A stretch of 64,000 nt of DNA from DATGKG01 sp963851325. GTDB lineage: Bacteria; Desulfobacterota; Binatia; Binatales; Binataceae. The translations under genes and the position numbers were made by a program. Below the pieces are notes generated by a model. It was given only the letters and a program-made list of their open reading frames with translations. It searched no databases and was not told where the DNA came from. Positions 22,640 through 32,858 of the stretch are shown piece after piece; position 1 is the first letter of the stretch; each line of letters begins with the position of its first letter. The stretch is from the NCBI GenBank assembly GCA_963851325.1, contig CAWKOR010000001.1:1116001-1180000 (forward strand), read 5' to 3'.

Positions 22640-25636
22640 CTACTTGATGGTGTCGGGTTTGATCAGGTTGATCGGCAGTCCGACAATTTTCTTGACCAGC
22701 TCGGCCACGGAAGTTATCGGCGCGGGCGTCACGCTGGGATCCGAGATCGGCCCGCGCACATTGAAGTACGCGGCGATGATACTCTTGGTGCTACCCGCGA
22801 CGTTTTCGCCGACCAGCGGTATGTTGCTGAGCAACCAATTGACAGTGTTGAACGGAATCATTCCAACCTTCATATCGAGCGTCGATTGATCGACGTTGAT
22901 GTTGCCGTTGGCAACAATGTCGATCACCGGGCCGTCGAGGATCAAATCGTCGGTGTAAAAAACGCCGTCGCTGCCCTTGAAATCGGCAGCCACGGTGCGG
23001 AACTGGAGTCCGGAAGTGCGAGGATCAGGGATGTTCGCGGTCAGCCAGCTGCGCAGATCGATCAACTCCAGCAGGCGCGACAGCAGCGTGAAGCGGTTCA
23101 GGTTGCCGTCGCGCAGTTTCAAAATCGCGGTTCCCGCCATGGTCGCGAAAAAGTTCGAATTGGTATCGGCCCACAAATCCGCGGTGGTGTCGAGGCGGCC
23201 CGCAATCGGGGAACGGGTGACCTTCCGGTTGAGCAGGAAGATCGATGCGACGTTCATGTTCTGCGTCTTTCCGAAGATGTGAATCCAATCATCCTTCTTG
23301 CGACCCACGATGTTGATGCTCAAGCGCCCTTCCATACCCGACGCGGTGAGATTATCGACGCTCCAATCGCCGTTGCTGTATTTGAAATCGGTCTTCGCAT
23401 TTTTCATCGCGAAGCTCTCCAGATTCGCCTCGCGCGCGTCGATGTGTCCGCTGATGGGTAGTTTTGGTGGATGGGTCGGCGTCGGCGGCATCCACGGCAG
23501 CCGCACAAACTTCAGTACCTCGACATCCAACCTCTGCACATTCGCATCGATTCGGACCGACGGGTTGCGGACGTCCTGCACGGTGACAATGAAATCGATC
23601 GGAGATTTCTCCAACTCCGCCGCCGGCATCGATACCACCAGCGTGCGGTCGCGAATGGTGGCGATCGCGGGATGCACAAAAATCGGAGAGCGCAAAAAGC
23701 CGAAATCCACTCGCCCGCTCAGCAGAGTGACTTTCCCATTGGCGAGAAACCCGTGCTGCAGATCTCCGGTGATTACAACCTCGCCGCCCAGATTTCCCGT
23801 CGCGCTAAAGTCATCCGGATCGACCACACCTTCAAGCCATCGATCGATCGGCATCTGATGCATCGTGATGCGCAGCCCCGCGGTATGCATCCCGGCTTCT
23901 CCGATCTGCAGTTCGCCGTCGAAATCCGCGGTGCCGCCGGTGGCGCGCGCACTGACCCGCTCCAGCCTGATCACATCCGGCTGCGCGACAATGACGCCCG
24001 AGGCTACCCCGATCGGACCGGGCGCGCCGCGGAATCCGACCGTCACACCGCGCGGCTCGATCTTAACCAGGTATTTTTCCGGGCGAGTCGGAAGGTTCTT
24101 CTGAAGCTTCCCTGACGCTTCCAGCTCAGCGTGAGCATCACCCGCAAGCGTTTCCAGTCGGTCGCGCTCGTGAACGTTGAATTGGTCGAGAAGCTTCATC
24201 AATGCAGGGCGCAGTTCGGCTAAATCGAGATCGGCCTTCATTGAAATCTGATAAGGGACCTCGTCGAGTGTTCGACTGAGATCGACCTTCGCTTCAAGGT
24301 CGCGCAGCTCCGAGTTGCCGATTTTCGCACTGCCTTGCAGCAACGACAGGGTCTGTTTCGCGAAAATGATCTGCGCACCGGCGTCAGCGACATCAGGGAG
24401 CCGCGTTTCCGGCGGAGTTGCGAAACTCAATTCAGAGAGCGTCGCGGTCACCGAAAGTTTGGACAGAATCGATTTCAGCGACAGGTTCTCCAGCGCGCCG
24501 AGGGAAGATTCGACCGACGCTTTTGCAATTTCGATTCGGCCGGACTTCAGGTGGTGCACCAGGACTTCGAGCTCCTGCGGCATCCGCTTGAGCGAGCGCA
24601 CCGATTCGACAATGTCCTTCCATGCCAGCGTCAGTTCGGCGATTCCAAACGCCACCTCCGGATTCCGGTCCATCGGATTTGAGACGTAGCCCTGTCCCGC
24701 CACCACAGGATTGCCTTCGCGAGACAGTCGCGCGCTCGAAATCTCGACCCGATCGGATGACGTACTGAAGCGAGCCTCCAGCTTGTAGTCGCCAACCTCC
24801 AGAGGCGCGGAAAGATCAGGACTGCGGAGGCTAAGAGCTTTCACCGCCAAGGTCGTCACCCCGTCGATGGCGCCATCATGGGCGACGGAAAATTTGACCT
24901 TGCCCTCCGCTTCCCCATCCGCGTCGATGTTGCCAATCGTCAAATGCTGAATCGGCAATTGCCAGAACCAGAAGGTGCCTTGCAGCGTCTCCGTGGCTGG
25001 GAGATTGCCACCCTGACCGAGGTTGAAATTACCGGCCGCCTGCGCGCCCTTGATTTTGGGAAATTCGCAATCGGTCTTGAAATTCACCGTCCAGAGCTTC
25101 GGTGTTGCGCGGCGATGAGATGCGACCAGATCCGCGTCGTGCAGCAGTATTGTTCCCGCTCGATCGCGCAACTCCATGCCGGAAATGACGAAGCGCCGGC
25201 TGATGCGGGCAAGATCGCCGAACCGCGCGATGGTGTCATTGATCAGATCGCGGCTGGGTCGCGGCAAAGGACCATTGCTTGCCGCGGCCGCATCGAATGG
25301 CGCGGTGACCAGCGGATGCACGAGGTCGAGTTCGCGCAGCGGCAAGCCGTGGGTGAATATCGAGCGGAAGTTGACGATCGCGCGGATCTTTTCCAGCGAC
25401 ACGATCTCGCGATTACCCGCCATCACGCGCGGATGATCCAGCTCGACGACCAAATGCCTGCGGACGGCGATGTGGCTCGACGGCGCGCTAATGTCGATAC
25501 CGGTCTGATTCTTGACGCTGGCGAGAACGACTCCCACGATGCGCTGCTGGTTGAAGTAAACAACCACCGTCACCGTCGCGAAGAGCAAAACGGCCAGCGC
25601 GGTGACGATCGCGGCAATGCGTACGATGAGCCTCAT
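22640..25636 (-). CDS. AsmA-like/YhdP-type envelope protein
   Basis: 998 residues. One N-terminal membrane helix (about 5-26, IAAIVTALAVLLFATVTVVV) anchors a very long periplasmic part built of beta-rich AsmA-type repeats, with the AsmA_2-like C-terminal region (about 800-960: NFFATMAGTAILKLRDGNLN, DGVFYTDDLILDGP, DMKVGMIPFNTVN). Proteins of this family form bridge-like grooves for phospholipid transport to the outer membrane. The ATG at 25636 is preferred over a TTG at 25645. It follows typA by 51 bases on the same strand and leads the asmA-grx-cutA run. Confidence 0.88.
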   Translation of the reverse strand: MRLIVRIAAIVTALAVLLFATVTVVVYFNQQRIVGVVLASVKNQTGIDISAPSSHIAVRRHLVVELDHPRVMAGNREIVSLEKIRAIVNFRSIFTHGLPLRELDLVHPLVTAPFDAAAASNGPLPRPSRDLINDTIARFGDLARISRRFVISGMELRDRAGTILLHDADLVASHRRATPKLWTVNFKTDCEFPKIKGAQAAGNFNLGQGGNLPATETLQGTFWFWQLPIQHLTIGNIDADGEAEGKVKFSVAHDGAIDGVTTLAVKALSLRSPDLSAPLEVGDYKLEARFSTSSDRVEISSARLSREGNPVVAGQGYVSNPMDRNPEVAFGIAELTLAWKDIVESVRSLKRMPQELEVLVHHLKSGRIEIAKASVESSLGALENLSLKSILSKLSVTATLSELSFATPPETRLPDVADAGAQIIFAKQTLSLLQGSAKIGNSELRDLEAKVDLSRTLDEVPYQISMKADLDLAELRPALMKLLDQFNVHERDRLETLAGDAHAELEASGKLQKNLPTRPEKYLVKIEPRGVTVGFRGAPGPIGVASGVIVAQPDVIRLERVSARATGGTADFDGELQIGEAGMHTAGLRITMHQMPIDRWLEGVVDPDDFSATGNLGGEVVITGDLQHGFLANGKVTLLSGRVDFGFLRSPIFVHPAIATIRDRTLVVSMPAAELEKSPIDFIVTVQDVRNPSVRIDANVQRLDVEVLKFVRLPWMPPTPTHPPKLPISGHIDAREANLESFAMKNAKTDFKYSNGDWSVDNLTASGMEGRLSINIVGRKKDDWIHIFGKTQNMNVASIFLLNRKVTRSPIAGRLDTTADLWADTNSNFFATMAGTAILKLRDGNLNRFTLLSRLLELIDLRSWLTANIPDPRTSGLQFRTVAADFKGSDGVFYTDDLILDGPVIDIVANGNINVDQSTLDMKVGMIPFNTVNWLLSNIPLVGENVAGSTKSIIAAYFNVRGPISDPSVTPAPITSVAELVKKIVGLPINLIKPDTIK

Positions 25637-25687
25637 CGTGCGCAAGGTTTAACTAACTTGTCGGATGTGCGAAACGCCGGCGCATGA

Positions 25688-27544
25688 TTACTCGCGTTCG
25701 GAGGCTTCGACCTTGGGAGCGGCAGCACTGTCGGACCATCCAGCACGATGCTTGTCGCGGAGCGCCGTTTTCAGGATCCGGTTGCGGATCCGCACCGACT
25801 TGGGTGTGACTTCGACCAGTTCCTCTTCGTCGATCCATTCCAGCGCGGTATCGAGCGTGGGAATGAGCGGCGTCGTCAGCCGGATCGCTTCGTCATGGCC
25901 GGCCGCGCGAATGTTGGTGAGCTTCTTTTCGCGGCAGACATTCACCGGCAAATTGGTCTCGCGCGCATACTCGCCGACGATCATGCCCTCATAGACCGGA
26001 TCGCCGGCGGAGATGAAGAACTTGCCGCGCTCCTGCAAATGAAAAATGGCGTAGCCGGTCGCGTTGCCTTCGCGATCGGAAATCATCGCGCCATTCTGCC
26101 GCGAGCGAATGTTTCCCGCCCACGGAATGTAGCCGTTGAAAATCGAATGCATCACGCCGGCGCCGCGGGTCTCCTGCAGGAAGCGCCCGCGAAATCCGAT
26201 CAGGCCGCGCGAGGGAACGTCGTATTCGAGACGCACGCGGCCGCTCGCATGGGTGACCATCGTGCGCATCTTGCCTTTGCGCGCCGACAGCAATTGGGTG
26301 ACGATGCCGATGCATTCCTCGGGAATGTCGATGACCAGAAACTCCATCGGTTCGAGAATCCCGCCATCCTTTTGCTTGGTCACCACCGTCGGCTTCGATA
26401 CTTGCAGCTCGTAGCCCTCGCGCCGCATGGTTTCCACGATCACTGCCAGCTGCAGCTCGCCGCGTCCCATCACGCGCCACTGATCGGCGCTTACCGATTC
26501 GACCTTGATGCTGACGTTGCGGCGCGACTCGTGGATGATGCGCTCGCCGAGTTTGCGCGAGGTCACGAATTGGCCCTCGCGTCCAGCCCACGGGGAATTG
26601 TTGACGGAAAAAGTCATCGCGACGGTCGGCTCGTCGATTACGATTCCAGCCAGCGGTCGCGGATTTTCGAGGTCAGCAATCGTCTCGCCGATTTCGATAT
26701 CCTCGAGGCCGGCCACCATCACGATATCCCCCGCCTCGGCGTGGTCGACCTCGATGCGCTTCAGACCCTGCCACGCGTAGAGATGCGCGACCTTGCAGAC
26801 ACTGGTGGTGCCATCGAGATGGCACAGCGTGTACTGGCGCCCGTCTTCCATCGAGCCCGCGACCACGCGGCCGATCGCGAGACGGCCAACGTAGTCGTCG
26901 TAGTCGAGGTTGTTGGCCTGGAATTGCAGCGTCGCCTCAGGATCAACTTCGGGGCCCGGAAGATGGCTGATTATCGTTTCAAACAGCGGCTGGAGATTTT
27001 CGCCGTGCTCGCCGAATTTAGTGACCGCGGTTCCGGTTCGCGCATTGGTGTAGAGGATCGGGAAATCGAGCTGGTCCTCCTCGGCGCCGAGATCGATGAA
27101 GAGATCATAGACCTCATCGAGGACGTCGGCAGTGCGCGCGTCGGCGCGATCGATCTTGTTGATGCAAAGGATCGCCGACAATCCGGCCTCCAGCGCCTTC
27201 TTCAGCACGAAGCGCGTCTGCGGCAGCGGGCCCTCGCAGGCATCGACCAGCAGCAGGATGCCGTCCACCATCGAAAGCGTGCGTTCGACCTCGCCGCCGA
27301 AATCCGAATGCCCGGGAGTATCGACGATGTTGATTCTGGTAGCGCCCCACAGAATCGAGGTGTTCTTGGCCATGATGGTGATGCCGCGCTCGCGTTCCAG
27401 CGCGTTGGAATCCATCACGCGATCGACCAGGTTCTCGTTGGCGCGAAACACGCCGGACTGACGGAGCATCGCATCGACCAGGGTGGTTTTGCCGTGATCG
27501 ACGTGAGCGACGATAGCGAGATTGCGAATATTTTGTCGGCGCAT
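25688..27544 (-). CDS. typA: Ribosome-associated GTPase TypA/BipA
   Basis: Translational GTPase of 618 residues needed for ribosome assembly or function under stress. G1 AHVDHGKTTLVDAML, switch I RERGITIMAKN, G3 DTPGHSDFGGEVER, G4 NKIDRADA; then domain II, EF-G-like domains III/V (HESRRNVSIKVE..., YDVPSRGLIGFRGRFL) and the BipA-specific C-terminus with GMIVGEYARETNLPVNVCREKKLTN. All motifs are intact. The AsmA-like gene follows on the same strand after 51 bases. Confidence 0.97.
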   Translation of the reverse strand: MRRQNIRNLAIVAHVDHGKTTLVDAMLRQSGVFRANENLVDRVMDSNALERERGITIMAKNTSILWGATRINIVDTPGHSDFGGEVERTLSMVDGILLLVDACEGPLPQTRFVLKKALEAGLSAILCINKIDRADARTADVLDEVYDLFIDLGAEEDQLDFPILYTNARTGTAVTKFGEHGENLQPLFETIISHLPGPEVDPEATLQFQANNLDYDDYVGRLAIGRVVAGSMEDGRQYTLCHLDGTTSVCKVAHLYAWQGLKRIEVDHAEAGDIVMVAGLEDIEIGETIADLENPRPLAGIVIDEPTVAMTFSVNNSPWAGREGQFVTSRKLGERIIHESRRNVSIKVESVSADQWRVMGRGELQLAVIVETMRREGYELQVSKPTVVTKQKDGGILEPMEFLVIDIPEECIGIVTQLLSARKGKMRTMVTHASGRVRLEYDVPSRGLIGFRGRFLQETRGAGVMHSIFNGYIPWAGNIRSRQNGAMISDREGNATGYAIFHLQERGKFFISAGDPVYEGMIVGEYARETNLPVNVCREKKLTNIRAAGHDEAIRLTTPLIPTLDTALEWIDEEELVEVTPKSVRIRNRILKTALRDKHRAGWSDSAAAPKVEASERE

Positions 27545-27679
27545 TTTGTGTGAGGCAGATACTAAAGTGCGACGAGCCGCAAAAGCCCGCCGCGACGATT
27601 AAGTGTACTCGCCTGCCCGCTCGGAGTAAACGCGGGTCTCGGCATCATCGATTAACAGTTCGCGAACTCTTGACTCTGA

Positions 27680-28249
27680 TTATGGCGCCGTGGCTGGCGG
27701 AGCCTCCTGCTGGTTGAGGCGTTTTTGAGCATCGCGCTGCAACTTCTCCAGCAATTGCTGGATATTCTTCACCTCGGTAATCTGCCAAACGCCGAACTCG
27801 TCGCGCGCCATCCGCACCTCCCATTCGCGTTTCTTGTTGTCGACGAAGCGGGTGTACGCGGCGCCGTCATCGCGATGCATCAAAACTATCGCACCGATCA
27901 CCGCGGCGGGCGGCATTTGCACGTCGCGGTCGCCGTCGTTCACATCCTTGACGGCGTAGGCGCGCGTGGCTTGTGCGAGCGGTTTGGAAAAAAGATCAAT
28001 CGCGCCCTTACCGACCATCTGGCTCAACGGGTCGTTGGCTTTTTGCTGCACCATCTCGTAGCCGGCGTTTTTCACGACACTTTCGAAATTGACGTAGTGC
28101 GCGGCCGCCTCGCCATCTCGCGCATCGATGGCGCGCTTCAACTGGAAGACTGCGAAAGAGGGACTCGCGGGCAGATAGATCAGCGCCCACCAGAGAAGGA
28201 CGATCGTGATGAGAATACCGGTCCAGTGGCGGATGGCGAAGCGCATCAT
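27680..28249 (-). CDS. DUF2939 family membrane-anchored protein
   Basis: 189 residues. A single N-terminal membrane segment (about 10-28, WTGILITIVLLWWALIYLPA) is followed by the DUF2939 pattern YLPASPSFAVFQLKRAIDARDGEAAAHYVNFESV. The C-terminal part is soluble (KNIQQLLEKLQRDAQKRLNQ) and ends in Pro/Ala. Probably periplasmic by topology; function unknown. It follows the pgl gene by 38 bases on the same strand, so it may be the last gene of the tkt-tal-pgl run. Confidence 0.8.
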   Translation of the reverse strand: MMRFAIRHWTGILITIVLLWWALIYLPASPSFAVFQLKRAIDARDGEAAAHYVNFESVVKNAGYEMVQQKANDPLSQMVGKGAIDLFSKPLAQATRAYAVKDVNDGDRDVQMPPAAVIGAIVLMHRDDGAAYTRFVDNKKREWEVRMARDEFGVWQITEVKNIQQLLEKLQRDAQKRLNQQEAPPATAP

Positions 28250-28287
28250 CGCGGACGATTCTCCGCCGACTTCGGGTTGATGTCGAG

Positions 28288-29031
28288 CTAACGTTTCGAG
28301 AGTTGGCTCGCCGCAGCCTTGTCCATCATCCAGATGACGATGCCATCTTTCGGCGCAACCAGATGCGCCGGCACGCGCTCCGGATCATCGGTTCCTTCAA
28401 GCACGCGCTTCACCGCCGCAGCCTTCTTTTCTCCCGATACGAGGAACATGATGCGCGCGCTGTTGTTCATCACCGGTGCCGTCAGGGTCACGCGATTGCG
28501 AAAGGTGTCCTCAACTTCGACCGGGACGGCCAGGCGATGCTGCTCGTGAATCGCCGGTATGCTGGGGAATAGCGAGAGTATGTGGCAGTTGTCGCCGAGG
28601 CCCAGCAGCATCAGGTCGAAGCGCGGGAACTCGCCCTCATCGAGATTGAAGCGGCTGCGCAACTCGGCCTCGTGCTCGCGCGCGGCTTCTTCGGGTTGGT
28701 CCTCGCCGCGAATGCGATGAATCTGGTCGGGTTTGATCTTGAGTTTGCTCAGGATGCTGCGGTTGGCCATCCCATAGTTGCTCGCGGGATCATCGGGTGG
28801 CACGCATCGCTCATCACCCCAGTAGAACTGCACTTCTTTCCAGTCGACGCTCAACTCGAAGCGCGTCGCGAGAAGATCATAAGTGCGTTCGGGAGTATGG
28901 CCACCGGTGAGGCACAGGTTGAACTCGCCATGCATGCAGATGGCCTCGCCCGCCACATGCGCGATTTCCTCGGCGGCGCGCACGAACAGCTCCTCCGACG
29001 TATCCAGAATGATGATCTGACGTTCGCTCAT
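28288..29031 (-). CDS. pgl: 6-phosphogluconolactonase
   Basis: Hydrolyses 6-phosphogluconolactone in the oxidative pentose phosphate pathway. 247 residues of the Pgl/DevB/SOL type: CLTGGHTPERTYDLLA, VQFYWGDERCVPPDDPASNYGM, RIRGEDQPEEAAREHEAEL, FDLMLLGLGDNCHILSLFP (family G-x-G-x-D-G-H-x-A-S-LFP, with C/I variants here). It lies downstream of tkt and tal, 89 bases after tal, forming a pentose phosphate group. zwf and gnd are not in the window. Confidence 0.92.
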   Translation of the reverse strand: MSERQIIILDTSEELFVRAAEEIAHVAGEAICMHGEFNLCLTGGHTPERTYDLLATRFELSVDWKEVQFYWGDERCVPPDDPASNYGMANRSILSKLKIKPDQIHRIRGEDQPEEAAREHEAELRSRFNLDEGEFPRFDLMLLGLGDNCHILSLFPSIPAIHEQHRLAVPVEVEDTFRNRVTLTAPVMNNSARIMFLVSGEKKAAAVKRVLEGTDDPERVPAHLVAPKDGIVIWMMDKAAASQLSKR

Positions 29032-29120
29032 GTTATTTCCGGAATAATTTACCGAGAAAATATCGCGCCGCGCCAGACGTGGCGCAGCGCATAGAGATCG
29101 ACTCTCGATTTGCGGCGGAA

Positions 29121-30263
29121 CTACTTCGCGGCGCGATGCTCTCCGGCCTGGATGCGATCGCGATGCTTCTTGATAGCCGCCAGCAAGTCCTCGTAAGACT
29201 TCTTGAACAGCTCAACGCCTTCTTCTTGAAGTTCCTCGCCTACCGCGAGCAGGTCGATGCCGGCGGCCGCGAGCTGCTTGACCGCGGCTTGCGCCTCATC
29301 GAGTTTCGCTTCCAGCGTCGCCGCTACCTTGCCATGGTCGCGGAACGCATCCATGGTGGCGGGCGGCATCGTGTTGACGGTGTCGGGTCCGATCAGCTCT
29401 TCGACATATTTGACGTCGCTGTATGCCTTGTCCTTGGTGCCGGTCGACGCCCATAGCGGCCACTGGGTTCGCGCGCCCTTCTGCTTCATCGCCGCGAAGC
29501 GCTGCCCGAGGAAAATTTCCTTATAGCGCTGATACACCAGCTTGGTGTTCGCGACGGCGGCTTTGCCCTTGAGCGCGGCTACTGCGGGATCGTTTTTCTG
29601 CTTCAACCTCGCATCGAGCTTCTTGTCAACCAGCGTCTCGACCCGGCTCACGAAGAAGCTGGCAACAGAAAATATCTTGTCGATGGCGCCGCCGCCCTGC
29701 GCCCGCTTCTCGATGCCCTTGATGTACGCCTCAGCGACATTGTTGTAGTGCGTCATCGAGAACATCAAAGTGACGTTGACGTTGGTGCCTTCAGAGATCA
29801 GCGTCTCGATTGCAGGCAGGCCCGCAGGCGTCGACGGAACTTTGATCATCACGTTGGGACGCGCGATCCTTGCCCAGTACCGGCGCGCCGCATCGATGGT
29901 TCCGTTGGTATCGTTGGCAAGCAGGGGCGAGACTTCGTAACTGACGTAGCCATGCTTGCCGGAGGTTTGATCGTAAAGCGGACGCAGCGCATCGCATGCG
30001 GTCTGGATGTCCTGCATGGTCAACGTTTCGTAAATTTCTTCGACGCCTTTACCCTCGCGAACCAGTTGCTCGAGTTGCCCATCATAGTCGGTTGATCCGT
30101 CGATCGATTTTTCAAAGATGGTGGGATTCGAGGTCATCCCCTTGAGCCCGTCTTCGGTGAGCATCCGCTTGAATTCGGGAGACGGGAGCAAAGTGCGCCG
30201 GATATAATCCAGCCACGGGGCCTGGCCGAAGCGTTCCAGTTGCTTTAATGCATTTTCTGCCAT
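29121..30263 (-). CDS. tal: Transaldolase
   Basis: Non-oxidative pentose phosphate enzyme moving a dihydroxyacetone unit. 380 residues, the long Tal form. Landmarks: TSNPTIFEKSIDGSTDYD, the Schiff-base lysine in NVMIKVPSTPAGLPAI (about residue 138), NVNVTLMFSMTHY, and the phosphate-binding region ASTGTKDKAYSDVKYVEELI followed by DTVNTMPP. GGAGAA precedes the ATG. It begins 12 bases after the tkt stop, a clear operon arrangement. Confidence 0.95.
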   Translation of the reverse strand: MAENALKQLERFGQAPWLDYIRRTLLPSPEFKRMLTEDGLKGMTSNPTIFEKSIDGSTDYDGQLEQLVREGKGVEEIYETLTMQDIQTACDALRPLYDQTSGKHGYVSYEVSPLLANDTNGTIDAARRYWARIARPNVMIKVPSTPAGLPAIETLISEGTNVNVTLMFSMTHYNNVAEAYIKGIEKRAQGGGAIDKIFSVASFFVSRVETLVDKKLDARLKQKNDPAVAALKGKAAVANTKLVYQRYKEIFLGQRFAAMKQKGARTQWPLWASTGTKDKAYSDVKYVEELIGPDTVNTMPPATMDAFRDHGKVAATLEAKLDEAQAAVKQLAAAGIDLLAVGEELQEEGVELFKKSYEDLLAAIKKHRDRIQAGEHRAAK

Positions 30264-30275
30264 GGTAATTCTCCG

Positions 30276-32306
30276 CTAGCGCGCGATCAGTTTTTCCGCC
30301 CGCGCGACTACGTTCTCGACCGTGAATCCGAAATGCGGGGCCAAATCCTTGTAGGGCGCCGACGCGCCGAAGGTAGTCATCCCGATGACGTCGCCCTGGG
30401 TTCCAATCCACTTGTACCAGCAGAGCGGCGATCCTGCCTCGATGGCGAGGCGCCGACTGTTGCCGGGCGGCAATACCGAATCGCGATAGGCCTGGGTCTG
30501 GCGCTCGAAAATCTCGAAGCTCGGCATGCTAACCACTCGCACCGCATAGCCTTTTTTCTCGAGCTCCGGCTTCGCCCCAACCGCAAACATCAGTTCGCTG
30601 CCGGTTGCGATGAGGATAACGTCCGGCGTCTTGCCCTTGGTCTCGGTCAGAACATACGCGCCCTTGTGCAACTCGGTCGCGGGCGCCATGTCCGTGCGAT
30701 CGAGGGTCGGCACATTCTGCCGGCTCAGCACCATCATGGTGGGGCCGTCCTTATGGAGTATTGCGGCGCGCCACGCCTCCCGCGCCTCGTTCGCATCGCC
30801 GGGACGGATCACGGTGATGTTGGGAATCGCACGAATCGCCGTGAGATGCTCGACCGGTTGATGCGTGGGGCCGTCCTCGCCCAGCCCGATCGAGTCGTGC
30901 GTGAAGACCCAAATCACGTGCAGCTTCATCAGGCATGCGAGGCGAATCGAACCTCGCGCATAATCGGTGAAACAGAAAAAGCTCGACCCATACGGAATGA
31001 ACGCCCCGCTGTGCGCGATGCCGTTGAGCGCGCCGCACATGGCGTGTTCGCGCACCCCGAACTTGAGGTTGCGCCCGGCGTAATTGCCCTTCTCGAATTC
31101 CTTGTCGCCTTCCATATCGGTGAAGGTCGATTCACTTAAATCGGCCGCGCCGCCAAACAAACCCCAATACTTCTTGAGGATCGCTTGCTCGACAATCGAG
31201 GCGGATTTGCGCGTCGCGAGATTGTCCTTAGGCGTGAAAACGGGCAGGTCGGCGTCCCATCCCGCGGGAGGCTCGCCAGAGAGTAGCTGTTGGAATTCCT
31301 TGGCCTCAGCAGAGAATCTTTTCGAGTACGTATCGAGGCGACGATTCCAGTCGTCCTCCAGTTGCTTGCCTTTATCGACCGCCTTGCGAAACTCCGCCAG
31401 CGCCGTATCCGGCACGTAGAAGTCAGGCTCGAGCGGCCATCCATAGAATTGCTTGGTCAGCTTCACTTCTTCCGGGCCGAGCGCCTTGCCATGCGCTTCG
31501 GAGGTTCCCTGACGATGCGGGCTGCCGTATCCGATGATGGTGCGGATGCGCACGATCGAAGGCCGATCTTTCACCTCGATGGCGGCCTGGATCGCTTTGC
31601 CAATTGCCGCGATGTCATTTCCATCAGTTACGGATTGGGTGTGCCAATGGTAGCCCTCGAAGCGTTTGATAACGTCATCGGAAAGCGAGAGCGGCGCAGG
31701 ACCGTCGAGAGTCACCAGATTGTCGTCGTAGAGGTAGACGATATTGCCCAGCCCAAGGTGGCCGGCAATCGAGGCAGCCTCGTGCGAGATTCCTTCCATC
31801 AAGTCGCCATCGCTGACGATCGCAAAGATGCGCTGGTCGAAGAGCCCGCTGCCATCGCGCTCGAAACGAGCTTCAAGATGCTTCGCGGCAATCGCCATTC
31901 CGACCCCGGTCGCGAAACCTTGTCCGAGCGGGCCGGTGGTGGTCTCGACGCCGGCGGTGTGGAAATTTTCCGGATGCCCGGGCGTTTTGCTTCCGAGCTG
32001 GCGGAAACGCTTCAACTCCTCCATCGGAAGGTCGTAGCCATACAGATGTAGTAGCGAGTAGAGCAGCGCCGATCCGTGCCCCGCCGAAAGCACGAAGCGA
32101 TCGCGCCCGTACCATTTCGGGTTGTGCGGATTGAAGCGCAGGAAATGCGAGAACAGCACGTAGGCGGTCGGCGCCATTCCCATCGGCAAGCCTGGATGCC
32201 CCGAGTTGGCCTTCTGCACCATGTCGATGGAGAGAGTGCGAATGGTATTGATGCAAAGTTGGTCGAGCTGTGACTGTTCCAGTTTTGAATCCGCCACGTT
32301 GTCCAC
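30276..32306 (-). CDS. tkt: Transketolase
   Basis: Thiamine-diphosphate enzyme of the non-oxidative pentose phosphate and Calvin pathways, 676 residues. AGHGSALLYSLLHLYGYDLP, GPLGQGFATGVGMAIA, ThDP motif SDGDLMEGISHEAASIAGHL then NLVTLDGP, the catalytic Glu in GVREHAMCGALNG, FTHDSIGLGEDGPTHQPVEH and the C-terminal domain. The start codon is a GTG at 32306 without a clear Shine-Dalgarno sequence; a slightly different start is possible. It heads the tkt-tal-pgl group. Confidence 0.96.
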   Translation of the reverse strand: MDNVADSKLEQSQLDQLCINTIRTLSIDMVQKANSGHPGLPMGMAPTAYVLFSHFLRFNPHNPKWYGRDRFVLSAGHGSALLYSLLHLYGYDLPMEELKRFRQLGSKTPGHPENFHTAGVETTTGPLGQGFATGVGMAIAAKHLEARFERDGSGLFDQRIFAIVSDGDLMEGISHEAASIAGHLGLGNIVYLYDDNLVTLDGPAPLSLSDDVIKRFEGYHWHTQSVTDGNDIAAIGKAIQAAIEVKDRPSIVRIRTIIGYGSPHRQGTSEAHGKALGPEEVKLTKQFYGWPLEPDFYVPDTALAEFRKAVDKGKQLEDDWNRRLDTYSKRFSAEAKEFQQLLSGEPPAGWDADLPVFTPKDNLATRKSASIVEQAILKKYWGLFGGAADLSESTFTDMEGDKEFEKGNYAGRNLKFGVREHAMCGALNGIAHSGAFIPYGSSFFCFTDYARGSIRLACLMKLHVIWVFTHDSIGLGEDGPTHQPVEHLTAIRAIPNITVIRPGDANEAREAWRAAILHKDGPTMMVLSRQNVPTLDRTDMAPATELHKGAYVLTETKGKTPDVILIATGSELMFAVGAKPELEKKGYAVRVVSMPSFEIFERQTQAYRDSVLPPGNSRRLAIEAGSPLCWYKWIGTQGDVIGMTTFGASAPYKDLAPHFGFTVENVVARAEKLIAR

Positions 32307-32363
32307 CGCGAATGTCAGGGACGGCGCCAGGATGAGGAGGATTCACCGTCTCGTTGGGAGTTG

Positions 32364-32732
32364 CTACCAATCGGTGCGGTCGTCGTCTTTGGAATCGCCC
32401 GCCTTATGGCGCATCACGTTGACGACGTCTTTGGCCGCTCCTTTCTCGCCGAAGTTCAAGGATTGCATGAAGATCCGCGCGACCTCGCGCATCATCGCAC
32501 CCTCGGCCGGATCGACCTCACTTCCGAGATTCGCCAGACGTTCCATCGCCCGCTGGATTTTCTCGAGCGTTCCCGCCATATCTCCGCGTTCGCGGCTGGC
32601 GACCGCCTCGCGCAGTTCCTCGCGAACCTGGGCAACGACCGGACGCGCCTTCTCGCCGATCACGACTTCAAGCTCGCGCAAACCATCTGCCATCTTGAGG
32701 AACGAATCAGTAGTGGGGTCGTGGAGCGCCAT
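32364..32732 (-). CDS. Small helical protein of unknown function
   Basis: 122 residues, almost wholly predicted helical with strong charge alternation (VAQVREELREAVASRERGD; TLEKIQRAMERLANLGSEVDP). No signal, membrane segment or metal motif. The C-terminus is hydrophilic (GDSKDDDRTDW). It lies 57 bases upstream of tkt on the same strand and so may be the first gene of that operon. I do not recognise the family; the make-up suits a small regulatory or assembly protein, but nothing in the sequence shows this. Confidence 0.6.
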   Translation of the reverse strand: MALHDPTTDSFLKMADGLRELEVVIGEKARPVVAQVREELREAVASRERGDMAGTLEKIQRAMERLANLGSEVDPAEGAMMREVARIFMQSLNFGEKGAAKDVVNVMRHKAGDSKDDDRTDW

Positions 32733-32858
32733 CGATCGAATGTTCCACCTTCATCTGGCAGACTTCAACCCTGCTACTAGAAGCGCCTCGCTTAAATCCA
32801 CTAAGGGCTCGTTAAAAGTGTGATTCCCGGGTCGGTGCCGGGGGTTACGTTCGGTTGG

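Noticed and set aside
25748..27553. 601-codon plus-strand open frame opposite typA
   Set aside because: It mirrors the whole typA gene, which has all GTPase motifs; high GC leaves the antisense frame open. No family pattern.
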